From contig BRXU01000021.1 of NCBI GenBank assembly GCA_030267565.1, forward strand, positions 607,501-671,500: 64,000 bases of DNA. The letters run 5' to 3'. The notes under the pieces are model-generated. The model did no database searches. It was given only the letters and a program-made list of their open reading frames with translations, and had not been told where the DNA came from. The position numbers were made by a program, and so were the translations under genes. Numbering within the stretch: the first letter of the stretch is position 1; every line of letters starts with the position of its first letter. Positions 20,843 to 32,603 of the stretch are shown in pieces. This DNA comes from Pleodorina starrii. Lineage: Eukaryota; Chlorophyta; Chlorophyceae; Chlamydomonadales; Volvocaceae.

Positions 20843-21304
20843 GCCGCGTACACGCAGCATGGCGACAAGGGCACCGGCTGGTTCCACCAGCTCGGACGCG
20901 AGGTGCGCACCCGGGAGCCAGTCACCCACCTCTCAGTCCCGGGTCAGCCCCTCGCCGCCGCCAACGCAGCCTTCACCCAGGGATCCGTGGAGACCGGGGC
21001 CGCAGCTGCCGACTCCCTGCCGCTCAGCTGGCGCGAAGGGGTCATCACTCTCATCTACAAAGGCAAAGGCCTGCCCCGGCCCAGCCTGAGCAGCTACCGG
21101 CCCATCACCCTGCTCCAATGCGACTACAAGCTTGTCTGCAAGGCCGTCAGCAATCGCCTACAGCCGGCACTGGACTACCTGATAGACCCGCTGCAGACTG
21201 CCTTCGTCAGCGGCCGGGACATCCGCGACAACACCCTTTACCACCTGGCCCTGGCGGAGTGGGTGCGGCACTCGCAGCAACCGGCAGCCCTCATCATACT
21301 CGAC

Positions 21305-21639
21305 GGTCTGGTCTAGTGACACCTCATGGTCTTAGGACATTCGAGGTCACAGGTTCGATCCCTGTGGAGACCCCCGGCTACCGCTGGGTGTGAGATTATG
21401 GCTAGCTGCTATGAGTGGAGTTGGTGGCCGAGTTGATTGGCCAGGATTCACACGTTTGAGTGGTGGCGATCGCTGAACCCTCTGTCTCGGTGGTAGATTG
21501 GGTGAATGGATGAGGTCCGCCCTAGAAGGCAGAGCTATCCCAGTTGTCCAATGAGGATCGTCTGGAAGGTTCTGTGGTGCGGATGGTGCCCAGAGGAGAA
21601 TGGGGCCATACCGTACAACTGTAACAATCTCTCTCTCTC
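21305..21639 (+). mobile_element. SINE-T, tRNA-derived SINE with CT tail
   Basis: Begins with a tRNA-like head of about 68 nt: GGTCT at the 5' end pairs with AGACC at 21370-21374, A-box-like TGGTCTAGTGAC, and a perfect T-arm CACAG-GTTCGATCC-CTGTG carrying the B box. An unrelated body of about 260 bp follows, ending in (CT)n at about 21628-21639. It is flanked by an 11-bp target duplication, TCATACTCGAC (21294-21304 and 21640-21650), inside the RT domain. Only one copy is present. A genuine tRNA gene is unlikely given the tail and target duplication. Confidence 0.88.
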
Positions 21640-22323
21640 TCATACTCGACATCGAGAAGGCCTACGACCGGGTCCATCGCCCCTGGCTCTACCGGGTGGC
21701 CGAGGCCATGGGCTTCGGTCAGCACACACAGCGCTGCTCACGTCAGATGGCTCCTGCCGGGTGGTGGTCAATGGGCACCAGTCAGCACCTTTCCCGGTCC
21801 GCAACGGCCTTCAGCAGGGCAGCACCCTGTCGCCCGTCCTGTGGGTCATGCAGCTGGAACCTCTCACCTCGTACCTGCACCACCTGCGCAGCACCAACGC
21901 TCTCCGCACCCCCACCCTCCCCAACAACGTGCCAGCCCCCCCTGTCACCCACCACGCGGACGATACGGTGCTCACGGTCAGCAATGTCGACAGGGATGGG
22001 GAGGTCGCTACCGCGGCAGTCCAGCTGTTCTGCAGGGCCAGCAACGCACGGGTCAATGCCAGCAAGGGGAAGGGGATGGTGCTGGGTACCCACGCGCCGG
22101 TGGTGGGGCCCAACGCCGCAACTGGTGCGAGTTTCCCGACTCCCGGTGATGAACCCCCACGCCACCTGGGAATCCCTCTCACTCTGGACCCGGTGGAGGC
22201 CGCGCGGCTCTGCTACACCAGCAGAATTCAGCGGGTTCAGCGTCTCGGCCATGTGTGGCGGCGACACGGCCTCAGCCTCGTGGGCAGGGTGCATGTGGCC
22301 AAACAGGTGCTGGGAAACACCCT

Positions 22324-25300
22324 TTTTTTTTTTTTTTCTGCGAGGGACGTTACAAGGACTGGGAAAGCGAAGCCCAACGGGCAAGCCGAGCAAGACCGGC
22401 AAGCCGCAACAGCCTGGCAAGAAGCCCAAAAAACCACCGCAAGGAGCCAAGGAGAGAGAAAAAGCCAAGCAACGCCTAAACTCGCAGACAGGACAGGGAC
22501 AGGGACGGGGGCAGCAAGGGGCCAGGAGCCACTGCGGCACGGGCGGCACACACGGCCACCCCTACCTCCAAGACACCGAGGAGGGAACTGAAACCAACAC
22601 CAGGGCCCAACACCAGGGCCAAACCCCAGGGCCCAACACCAGGGCCAACACCACGGCCCAACACCAGGGCCAACCCCACAGCCCAACACCAGGGCCCAAC
22701 ACCAGGGCCCAAAACCAGAGCCAACACCACGGCCCAACACCAGGGCCAAAACCACGGCCCAACACCCGGGCCAGCACCACGGACCAACAACAGGGCCCGT
22801 CACCGGAGACAAGCCCCAGGGATGGGCAAAGGCCCCAACAGCGACCACAGCGACAACACAACCACAACCTGCACAACCTCAACAGCCAAGGGGCGAACCC
22901 TACACCCTGGGCGACAGCAACAGGAACAACAAACAAAACCGGGCAACCACCGCAGCGAACCAGGGCAAACGAGCCCCCCCCCACCGGGGAGCACCAGAGA
23001 AAACAGAAAACCCACAGCACGCCCGAAGAGAACCCCGCACCACCGAAACCGCCTCCCAGAGCCACAAAAGCCGCAGGGACGGTGCCACACAAGCGCACCG
23101 GAGACAAACAACAACCGACCCCACCCTGGGGGCGTCCCCGCAAGACAGCAGGCCCGAAGACACACCTCCCTCCCAAGACACCCCGCACCGCAGGAACCTC
23201 ACTCCCACGTCCCCCCGGCTCCCAAGAACCCCCACGGGCGCAGCAGGGGCAACACTGCCTGGCTGGAAGCCAGGGCACAAGCGTGCCGGCGACAAGACAC
23301 CCGCAGACCCCACCCTGGGGGCGACCCCCGAACCGCACCTGCCTCCCACGGCGGCCTGCACCACACCAACCCTGCACCGAAGCCCCCCCGCCCCTCCCCA
23401 GTCCCCCCCCCGAAACCCTCCCCAGACCCCCCGGCGCCACACGCACCCCACTCCCAAGAACCCCCCCCTCCAGGCCGCAGGGGCAGCACCGCCGGGTCAG
23501 AGACCAAGGCACGAGAGCGCCAGCGACAAAACACCCACAGACCCCACACAGGGGGCGACCCCTCAAGACAGCAGCCTCCGAACCGCACCTGCCTCCCGCG
23601 GCAGCCTGCACCACACCAACCCTGCTCCTAAGCTCCCCCGACCCCCAAGACCCCCTCCGGCCCCACCCACAGCAAGCCCCGCACCGCACCCCCCTCCCTA
23701 GGCAACCCGCACCGCACTCCCCCCACCCTCGAGGCCCCTCGCACCCTAAGGACCTCAGACACCGAGATCCCCCACTCCCAACACCCCGCTCACGACGGCC
23801 CCGGCTGCCCTGTCAGCTGAGCTGCTGCCTGGCTGGGCTGGGCGCTGATGGCTGACCCGGATGGGGAGACCTGCTGTGCTGCCTGGGCGCCCCCGGCGGG
23901 TGCCTGTGGTGCTGGGACCGGGGCCACCCGGGACAGATGAACCTGCAGACGCGGGCTGCTGCCAGCCACCCGCTGCACGGAGCAGAGGACGCCTTCATGC
24001 GCCCAGGAGGCTTCGAAGGCATCCAGCCGGCCGGGCTTCAGCTGTGCTGTGATGTGGCCCCGGGGCAGCCCCGCCAGAGTGTCCTCGGAGAGCGCCGCCA
24101 TGCTGAAATGTGCCCTCATGAGACGCTGCAGCTCCCCAATGACGCAGCCCACCACCGTGGCCGACGGATGGTCATCAGGCTCCGCCCTGTGGTAGTGGCC
24201 CCAGACCGCCCACAGCCAAGTGGCTCGAAGGGCTGCCCACAGCAGCTGCAGCCCAGGGCTGGTGGGGTAGGCCGGCCACCCTCCCGGCCAGTCTCCCAGC
24301 AGCACAGCCGGCTGTCTGAAAGGCAAGTCCGCGGCCCCGGAGACTGTTGCCCACAGCTCTGCCAGCCAAACCCGAGCTGCGGTGTAAGCCCCGCACTCCA
24401 AGAAGACGTGGGTCAGGCTGGCGACATGCAGGTTGCCGTCCACCGAGCAGCTAGGAGCAGAGCAGTGGGCACGCTGCGGCTGACCTTTGGAGGCCAGGTA
24501 CACCCCGCACGGGAGCCGTCCATGGTGCAGCCGCCAGGCGAGCGCCTTGGCCCGGTTGCTTGCGGGGCAGTCCCACAGCCGCTGCCAGGCCCGCCGGCGG
24601 TCGAGGGGAGACATGCCAGCCGGGCCATCAGCTGCCGGGTCTGCCTCCGGGGCCGGCCCGGCGGGTGCCGACGGTCCGGCGGCAGCACCGGGGTCCTGCT
24701 GGTGCGGTGCCGCATGGCGGCTGCTAGGCTGGCTGACCGGGCTTGCAGCGGCCGAGGGCAGTGATGGGGGGGAGGAGCGGGGCCGCATCCAGCCGGGGCT
24801 GGGCGTGGGGTTCATGGCAAACCACCGGCTGCGGCTGGGCGCTTGCTGAGCCAGCCAGTGTTGGTGCCAGCGGGCCTCCTGTTGCTGTAGCTGGCTGTGC
24901 GGCTGCTCGGGCCACGCCGCGGGCATGAGGGGCTCCGTGTCCTGGTCCCGGCCCCAGCTGTGGCCGCGGGCGGTGAGGCAGTGGCGCACCTCACTCACTG
25001 TGTAGTGGATGAGGGGCAGCGTGCCGTGGCCGTGGCTGAGGGGGTAGCACTGGACCGAGTCCCAAAGCCCCAGCAGCTGGTATTCCACTGGCCATGAGGA
25101 GGCGCGTTGGGCCGGGGGCGCCTCGCTGTATCGCTGATGGTCCTCCAAGGTCCAGTGTCGGCGCGGCTTGCGGCCCGGCAGCACGCAGGCTGCAGGCCAG
25201 TCGGCGTCCCCTGCTGCTCCGGCCTGCTCGCTGTCTGGGGGCACCAAGCGGCCGTTGGGCAGGACGGCCCACAAGACTCCCGTAGGGCTGCTTACCCGGC

Positions 25301-26461
25301 TGCCATCGGGCGACAGGAGCCAGTCGGGCGCCGGCGGCAGTTCGGGGTCCAGGGGGTCGGCTGGCAGCAGTCTCCGCCAGTCGGTTGGGATGGCCCCAAG
25401 GACCGCCTGCATGAGGGGTTCGTGCTGGGTCATGGGCGACGCTGCACGGAGCTCGGCCAGGGTGCGGGGTCCCAGGTGGGCGGTCCCAGCCGGCGGGGTG
25501 AAGGGCTGGTCGGTGGCGGGGTCACGCAGGGCTGCATTGAAGAACAGGGGCTCATGCAGGATGGCACGCGCGTCCGTGGTCTCTGGGTAGGCCAGCCGGG
25601 TCGGGAGCGAGGAGCGGTAGGACTGCACCAGGCTGGCAATGAACGTAGGCAGGCTGGGGGGCGGTTCCGCCGTGCCATACACCCAGCCCCACCCAGTGGT
25701 CCCATCCGGCCTGTACTCGTCGAGCAGACCCCGCATGATCTGCTTCCATGGCTGCTGGCCGGGCTGAGCGAGCTGGGCGAGGGGCTTCGCATGCAGGGCG
25801 ACCATGAATGCGTCGAGGTCGAGATGGCCGACACCGCCACAGTCGTGATCCTGGCAGGCGATCTCCGGGCCAGGCTTCAGCAGGGCCCGTCCGTGGCACA
25901 CCAGGGACGCGTCTTCCTCCAGGAGCGACCAGGCCACAAAGCCGTCGATATGCTTGCGGAGTGCCGCCAGCTGGGGTGGGGTGGGGCGGATGATGGAGAG
26001 GTGGTATGCCAGGGTGTTTCCCAGCACCTGTTTGGCCACATGCACCCTGCCCACGAGGCTGAGGCCGTGTCGCCGCCACACATGGCCGAGACGCTGAACC
26101 CGCTGAATTCTGCTGGTGTAGCAGAGCCGCGCGGCCTCCGCCGGGTCCAGAGTGAGAGGGATTCCCAGGTGGCGTGGGGGTTCCTCACCGGGAGTCGGGA
26201 AACTCGCACCAGTTGCGGCGTTGGGCCCCACCACCGGCTCGTGGGTACCCAGCACCATCCCCTTCCCCTTGCTGGCATTGACCCGTGCGTTGCTGGCCCT
26301 GCAGAACAGCTGGACTGCCACGGTAGCGACCTCCCCATCCCTGTCGACATTGCTGACCGTGAGCACCGTATCGTCCGCGTGGTGGGTGACAGGGGGGGCT
26401 GGCACGTTGTTGGGGAGGGTGGGGGTGCGGAGAGCGTTGGTGCTGCGCAGGTGGTGCAGGT
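22324..26461 (-). mobile_element. LINE-A, minus, nested
   Basis: Poly(T) 22324-22337, 3' UTR 22338-23789, ORF2 23790-26461. It is inserted in the plus LINE-A at GGAAACACCCTGG with target duplication CACCCT (22318-22323 and 26466-26471). Four filler bases (26462-26465) continue a local CAGGTGGTG duplication at the 5' side. Confidence 0.9.
23790..26461 (-). pseudogene. LINE-A ORF2, RT catalytic half to C terminus
   Basis: About 890 uninterrupted codons, the longest intact stretch of this part of ORF2 in the window. From the truncated end: HHADDTV catalytic box (about 26385-26365), SNARVNASKGKGMVLG, the RT thumb and connector (AYHLSIIRP, WSLLEEDASL), Pro/Gln-rich linker, zinc motif HCSAPSC..THVFLEC and GQPGPS. 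The open frame and close similarity to the other copies suggest a recent insertion. It lacks the endonuclease and most of the RT palm, so it is inactive. Confidence 0.82.
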
Positions 26462-26610
26462 GGTGCACCCTGGCATACCACCTCTCCATCATCCGCCCCA
26501 CCCCACCCCAGCTGGCGGCACTCCGCAAGCATATCGACGGCTTTGTGGCCTGGTCGCTCCTGGAGGAAGACGCGTCCCTGGTGTGCCACGGACGGGCCCT
26601 GCTGAAACAG

Positions 26611-27030
26611 GTAAGTTCTACACCGAAAGTTAAGGCACTGCTTTCGGCCCGGGTGACCCGGGTTCAAGTCCCACCAAGGACATTTGGAACATACCTGCAC
26701 CCCACAGAAGCAGGCAATGGTTCATTGGCTGGCAACAGGGAAACCTTGCAATTCCCCCCGGGATCCCGGGATCGAAACCAGGCAGTGACCATTACCCGTG
26801 GTGTGATGAGAGAGGAGGGTGCCCACCCCAGTCCCTGTCCCGTCCGGAGGTTTACAAGACTCATCATACAGTCATCAGCACCGTTCAGCTGGCCCCGTGG
26901 AGTCGCCCAGAAGCCTGGCACGCTAGCTACTCAGCAGAAGTGGCAGCATCAGTGGAGCCGCCAGACAACATGTGTGTCCCATGTCCCGAGTCGGGGTTCC
27001 TCCGGAATTAAAAAAAAAAAAAAAAAAAAA
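26611..27030 (+). mobile_element. SINE-B, full length
   Basis: Begins GTAAGTTCTACACC directly after ...GCTGAAACAG and ends GGAATT plus about A21, followed by GCCTGGCC of ORF2. Sense orientation to ORF2. The uninterrupted site (36278 onward) reads GCTGAAGCCTGG. The target duplication is short and partly hidden in the poly(A). Confidence 0.82.
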
Positions 27031-28627
27031 GCCTGGCCCGGAGATCGCCTGCCAGGATCACGACTGTGGCGGTGTCGGCCATCTCGACCTCGACGCATTC
27101 ATGGTCGCCCTGCATGCGAAGCCCCTCGCCCAGCTCGCTCAGCCCGGCCAGCAGCCATGGAAGCAGATCATGCGGGGTCTGCTCGACGAGTACAGGCCGG
27201 ATGGGACCACTGGGTGGGGCTGGGTGTATGGCACGGCGGAACCGCCCCCCAGCCTGCCTACGTTCATTGCCAGCCTGGTGCAGTCCTACCGCTCCTCGCT
27301 CCCGACCCAGCTGGCCTACCCAGAGACCACGGACGCGCGTGCCATCCTGCATGAGCCCCTGTTCTTCAATGCAGCCCTGCGTGACCCCGCCACCGACCAG
27401 CCCTTCACCCCGCCGGCTGGGACCGCCCACCTGGGACCCCGCACCCTGGCCGAGCTCCGTGCAGCGTCGCCCATGACCCAGCACGAACCCCTCATGCAGG
27501 CGGTCCTTGGGGCCATCCCAGCCGACTGGCGGAGACTGCTGCCAGCCGACCCCCTGGACCCCGAACTGCCGCCGGCACCCGACTGGCTCCTGTCGCCCGA
27601 TGGCAGCCGGGTCAGCAGCCCTACGGGAGTCTTGTGGGCCGTCCTGCCCAACGGCCGCTTGGTGCCCCCAGACAGCGAGCAGGCCGGAGCAGCAGGGGAC
27701 GCCGACTGGCCTGCAGCCTGCGTGCTGCCGGGCCGCAAGCCGCGCCGACACTGGACCTTGGAGGACCATCAGCGATACAGCGAGGCGCCCCCGGCCCAAC
27801 GCGCCTCCTCATGGCCAGTGGAATACCAGCTGCTGGGGCTTTGGGACTCGGTCCAGTGCTACCCCCTCAGCCACGGCCACGGCACGCTGCCCCTCATCCA
27901 CTACACAGTGAGTGAGGTGCGCCACCGCCTCACCGCCCGCGGTCACAGCTGGGGCTGGGACCAGGACACGGAGCCCCTCATGCCCGCGGCGTGGCCCGAG
28001 CAGCCGCACAGCCAGCTACAGCAACAGGAGGCCCGCTGGCACCAACACTGGCTGGCTCAGCAAGCGCCCAGCCGCAGCCGGTGGTTTGCCATGAACCCCA
28101 CGCCCAGCCCCGGCTGGATGCGGCCCCGCTCCTCCCCCCCATCACTGCCCTCGGCCGCTGCAAGCCCGGTCAGCCAGCCTAGCAGCCGCCATGCGGCACC
28201 GCACCAGCAGGACCCCGGTGCTGCCGCCGGACCGTCGGCGCCCGCCGGGCCGGCCCCGGAGGCAGACCCGGCAGCTGATGGCCCGGCTGGCATGTCTCCC
28301 CTCGACCGCCGGCGGGCCTGGCAGCGGCTGTGGGACTGCCCCGCAAGCAACCGGGCCAAGGCGCTCACCTGGCGGCTGCACCATGGACGGCTCCCGTGCG
28401 GGGTGTACCTGGCCTCCAAAGGTCAGCCGCAGCGTGCCCACTGCTCTGCTCCTAGCTGCTCGGTGGACGGCAACCTGCATGTCGCCAGCCTGACCCACGT
28501 CTTCTTGGAGTGCGGGGCTTACACCGCAGCTCGGGTTTGGCTGGCAGAGCTGTGGGTGGCAGTCTCCGGGGCCGCGGACTTGCCTTTCAGACAGCCGGCT
28601 GTGCTGCTGGGAGACTGGCCGGGAGGG

Positions 28628-28716
28628 TTTTTTTTTTTTTTTCTGCGAGGGACGTTACAAGGACTGGGAAAGCGAAGCCCAACGGGCAAGCCGAGCAAGA
28701 CCGGCAAGACCGGCAA
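28628..28716 (-). mobile_element. Short LINE-A tail insertion
   Basis: Poly(T) and about 74 bp of LINE-A 3' end, inserted in ORF2 with GGGT target duplication. Its 5' end carries a tandem duplication of ACCGGCAAG that the source lacks. The paralogous site at 38290 is empty. Confidence 0.85.
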
Positions 28717-30349
28717 GGGTGGCCGGCCTACCCCACCAGCCCTGGGCTGCAGCTGCTGTGGGCAGCCCTTCGAGCCACTTGGCTGTGGGCGGTCTGGGGC
28801 CACTACCACAGGGCGGAGCCTGATGACCATCCGTCGGCCACGGTGGTGGGCTGCGTCATTGGGGAGCTGCAGCGTCTCATGAGGGCACATTTCAGCATGG
28901 CGGCGCTCTCCGAGGACACTCTGGCGGGGCTGCCCCGGGGCCACATCACAGCACAGCTGAAGCCCGGCCGGCTGGATGCCTTCGAAGCCTCCTGGGCGCA
29001 TGAAGGCGTCCTCTGCTCCGTGCAGCGGGTGGCTGGCAGCAGCCCGCGTCTGCAGGTTCATCTGTCCCGGGTGGCCCCGGTCCCAGCACCACAGGCACCC
29101 GCCGGGGGCGCCCAGGCAGCACAGCAGGTCTCCCCATCCGGGTCAGCCATCAGCGCCCAGCCCAGCCAGGCAGCAGCTCAGCTGACAGGGCAGCCGGGGC
29201 CGTCGTGAGCGGGGTGTTGGGAGTGGGGGATCTCGGTGTCTGAGGTCCTCAGGGTGCGAGGGGCCTCGAGGGTGGGGGGAGTGCGGTGCGGGTTGCCTAG
29301 GGAGGGGGGTACGGTGCGGGGCTTGCTGTGGGTGGGGCCGGAGGGGGTCTTGGGTGTCGGGGGAGCTTAGGAGCAAGGTTGGTGTGGTGCAGGCTGCCGC
29401 GGGAGGCAGGTGCGGTTCGGAGGCTGCTGTCTTGAGGGGTCGCCCCCTGTGTGGGGTCTGTGGGTGTTTTGTCGCTGGCGCTCTCGTGCCTTGGTCTCTG
29501 ACCCGGCGGTGCTGCCCCTGCGGCCTGGAGGGGGGGGTTCTTGGGAGTGGGGTGCGTGTGGCGCCGGGGGGTCTGGGGAGGGTTTCGGGGGGGGACTGGG
29601 GAGGGGCGGGGGGGCTTCGGTGCAGGGTTGGTGTGGTGCAGGCCGCCGTGGGAGGCAGGTGCGGTTCGGGGGTCGCCCCCAGGGTGGGGTCTGCGGGTGT
29701 CTTGTCGCCGGCGCGCTTGTGCCCTGGCTTCCAGCCAGGCAGTGTTGCCCCTGCTGCGCCCGTGGGGGTTCTTGGGAGCCGGGGGGACGTGGGAGTGAGG
29801 TTCCTGCGGTGCGGGGTGTCTTGGGAGGGAGGTGTGTCTTCGGGCCTGCTGTCTTGCGGGGACGCCCCCAGGGTGGGGTCGGTTGTTGTTTGTCTCCGGT
29901 GCGCTTGTGTGGCACCGTCCCTGCGGCTTTTGTGGCTCTGGGAGGCGGTTTCGGTGGTGCGGGGTTCTCTTCGGGCGTGCTGTGGGTTTTCTGTTTTCTC
30001 TGGTGCTCCCCGGTGGGGGGGGGCTCGTTTTGCCCTGGTTCGCTGCGGCGGTTGCCCGGTTTTGTTTGTTGTTCCTGTTGCTGTCGCCCAGGGTGTAGGG
30101 TTCGCCCCTTGGCTGTTGAGGTTGTGCAGGTTGTGGTTGTGTTGTCGCTGTGGTCGCTGTTGGGGCCTTTGCCCATCCCTGGGGCTTGTCTCCGGTGACG
30201 GGCCCTGTTGTTGGTCCGTGGTGCTGGCCCGGGTGTTGGGCCGTGGTTTTGGCCCTGGTGTTGGGCCGTGGTGTTGGCTCTGGTTTTGGGCCCTGGTGTT
30301 GGGCCCTGGTGTTGGGCTGTGGGGTTGGCCCTGGTGTTGGGCCGTGGTG

Positions 30350-30664
30350 TTTTTTTTTTTTTTTTTTTTTTTTTGAATTCCGGAGGAACCCGGACTCGGG
30401 ACATGGGACACACATATGTTGTCTGGCGGCTCCACTGATGCTGCCACTTCTGCTGAGTAGCTAGCGTGCCAGGCTTCTGGGCGTCTCCAAGGGCCAGATG
30501 GAAGGGGCTGATGACTGTATGATGAGTCTTGTAAACCTCCGGACGGGACAGGGACAGGGGTGGGCACCCTCCTTTCCTATCACACCCCGGGTAATGGTCA
30601 CTGACTGGTTTCGATCCCGGGATCCCGGGGGGAATTGCAAGGTTTCCCTGTTGCCAGCCAATGA
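30350..30664 (-). mobile_element. SINE-B, 5'-truncated
   Basis: Poly(T) to 30374, then GAATTCCGG and about 290 bp of SINE-B, stopping at CCAGCCAATGAT. It interrupts the LINE-A 3' UTR minisatellite. The copy at 40109-40423 is the same insertion event carried by the tandem duplication, since both have the identical truncation and inverted filler. Confidence 0.82.
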
Positions 30665-30668
30665 TCCC

Positions 30669-30759
30669 AACACCAGGGCCAAACCCCAGGGCCCAACACC
30701 AGGGCCCAACACCAGGGTGTTGGCCCTGGTGTTGGGCCCTGGGGTTTGGCCCTGGTGTT
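30669..30759. repeat. Inverted duplication at the SINE-B 5' junction
   Basis: 36-bp arms (30669-30704 and 30724-30759) around a 19-base loop. The right arm is the resumed LINE-A 3' UTR; the left arm is an inverted copy of it placed between SINE and target. It is repeated at about 40428-40518 in unit 2. Confidence 0.8.
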
Positions 30760-31041
30760 GGGCCCTGGTGTTGGTTTCGGTTCCCTCCTCGGTGTCTTGG
30801 AGGTAGGGGTGGCCGTGTGTGCCGCCCGTGCAGCAGTGGCTCCTGGCCCCTTGCTGCCCCCGTCCCTGTCCCTGTCCTGTCTGCGAGTTTAGGCGTTGCT
30901 TGGCTTTTTCTCTCTCCTTGGCTCCTTGCGGTGGTTTTTTGGGCTTCTTGCCAGGCTGTTGCGGCTTGCCGGTCTTGCTCGGCTTGCCCGTTGGGCTTCG
31001 CTTTCCCAGTCCTTGTAACGTCCCTCGCAGAAAAAAAAAAA

Positions 31042-32603
31042 GAGTCAGGGATGTGCAGCAAGCACGTGCTGGTGCACGTTCGTCAAGTAGCGCGCCCCTT
31101 CCCCACTTCCGCAGGAACTGGGTGCCACATCGGGGGCACGTTCAGCAGCTGGGCAATGTACTAGGCCGGGCACGATATCATTTCAAGCCCTGCACCGTAG
31201 CCGGGCAGGGTGAGGTGTGTTGAGCTTCGGCAGCCGGTCCGGTGTTTGTCAACACCCTCAACAAGGATCTCCATGTCCAGGATGTCAAACTTCCGACTGC
31301 TGACGGCGGGGCTTCACTGTCGTACAAATGGCTGGACGCCGGGGTCTGGGTTGGGTTGGGTCGGGTGGGTCTTAGATACAGAAACCGGGGTGGTAGCAAG
31401 TACGAGATGCGCCGCCACTGGGATGGCATGGCGAAGGTGCGGCAAGCTGCCGTGTTGGCAGTAGTAATGGCAACTGAGCCCACTGAGCTGGGTGTTGTGG
31501 AGGTGGAGCGGGGGAGGGCGGGGACGCGGTAAGGCGGGGCGGTGCCGGGGCGGGTCTGGGCGAGGCACAGCGGGGCAAGGCACGACGGGGCGGGGCCGGG
31601 CCGGGCGGGTCTGGGCGGGTCTGGGTGAGGCATGGCGGGGGAGGGCCGGGGACGGCGGGGTGGGGCGGGGCAGAGCGGGGACGGGCGGTTTATCGACGCA
31701 TAGGCGCGAGCCAATCAACGGATCTCCATATCCAGGATTTCAAGCTTCACTGTCGTTCCAATGGCTGGACGCCGGGGTTTGGGTTGGGTTGGGTGGAGCG
31801 CCTTGCTGGATGCTGCGGTAGGGTTGCTTGCCCCCGTCTACCTTCGGACTCGGGTGGGTGCCTTTAATCTTGACAGGCTAGTTGCCGTGGGCTCTACTAA
31901 AGAAGAGCTCGGTGCTTGACTATGAACACGGTTTGGCCAGTCGCATTTTTGTTGCTTGCCGCTCAGCGGTAGCCCCTTCCAGCACGCATCCTCACTGCTG
32001 GCAGCCGGCAAGCCTCCCCTGTGCCTGACCATGCAAACCCAGCCACCGATTACCCTCGGTACCCAACACCCCGGCTTGACATACCAGCCGCCACATCAGC
32101 AGCGTGTGTGCAGTGCAGGGGCAGGCTTGCCGCTGTGCACTTGGCCAATGGCCTCATGTAACGGTTTCACTCTTGTGTGGGCGACACTCTCTGCCTGTCG
32201 AAAGGGCAGATGAAGCCACTGTCCTCGAAAACGGTTTCGTCGGTGCAGCCAAGGGCGGTATCTTCTACTGCCCACAGCGTCCCTTGAGGTGCCAACACGA
32301 CAGCTTGCCGCGCCTTCGTCGTGCCATACCAGTGGCGATGCATCTCGTACTCACTACAACCCCGGTTTGTGTTTTTGACGTGCTGTTGCTTGCAAGCTTA
32401 CCCACTTCCTTTGCTTTGCAGATATCTCACAGGTTTACGTGTTTGCGTCACAAATCCGTTCATTGGCTCGTGCCTGCCTATACATGGATAAATCCCCGCC
32501 CGTCCCCGCTCTGCCCCACCCCACCCTGCCGTCCCCGGCCCTCCCCCGCCGTGCCTCGCCCCAGCCCCGGCCCGACCCCGGCCCGCCGTGCCTCGCCCAG
32601 CCC
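31042..32603. repeat. C-repeat flank in unit 1
   Basis: Non-LINE sequence following poly(A). It contains two related modules around GGCTGGACGCCGGGGT (about 31325 and 31765), a GC minisatellite (31500-31690) and AT-richer sequence to 32500. A module near 31300-31510 recurs inverted at 35400-35640. Duplicated at 40803-42822. No convincing gene was seen; GATAAA-type and GCAG motifs are too weak to call. Confidence 0.65.

Larger units (their letters stand above)
20465..29208 (+). pseudogene. LINE-A ORF2 (linker, RT, C terminus), interrupted
   Basis: ORF2 remnant in several pieces. Near 20943, 324 bp present at 59941-60264 are deleted, in frame and with CTC microhomology. RT motifs then follow: YKGKG, SYRPITLL, GRDIRDN, and after SINE-T DIEKAYDRV. 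A 10-bp deletion at about 21735 shifts the frame before SDGSCRVVVNG. The HADDTV catalytic box lies near 21955. After the nested LINE-A (resuming at 26466) it continues to the zinc motif and stop at 29208. The insertions and the frameshift make it inactive. Confidence 0.8.
20456..31041 (+). mobile_element. LINE-A, plus, 5'-truncated, host of many insertions
   Basis: Starts in ORF2 just after the endonuclease, passes through RT, C terminus (stop 29208) and 3' UTR, and ends at poly(A) 31031-31041. Interruptions: SINE-B 20706-20842, SINE-T 21305-21639, minus LINE-A 22324-26461, SINE-B 26611-27030, LINE-A tail 28628-28716 and SINE-B 30350-30664. A possible target duplication AAGAGTC flanks it (about 20420 and 31040), with about 34 bp of filler containing the hairpin at the 5' side. 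Confidence 0.85.

Noticed and set aside
21305..21374. Functional tRNA gene
   Set aside because: It folds well but is followed by a SINE body and CT tail and is bounded by a target duplication.
26440..26480. Strand switch read as a LINE 5' inversion (twin priming)
   Set aside because: The plus sequence after 26466 continues the host LINE-A interrupted at 22323, with matching CACCCT duplications, so it is a nested insertion.
31178..31714. Host gene in the C-repeat flank
   Set aside because: Frames are Pro/Arg- or Gly/Arg-rich shadows of minisatellites, overlap on both strands and lack domains.
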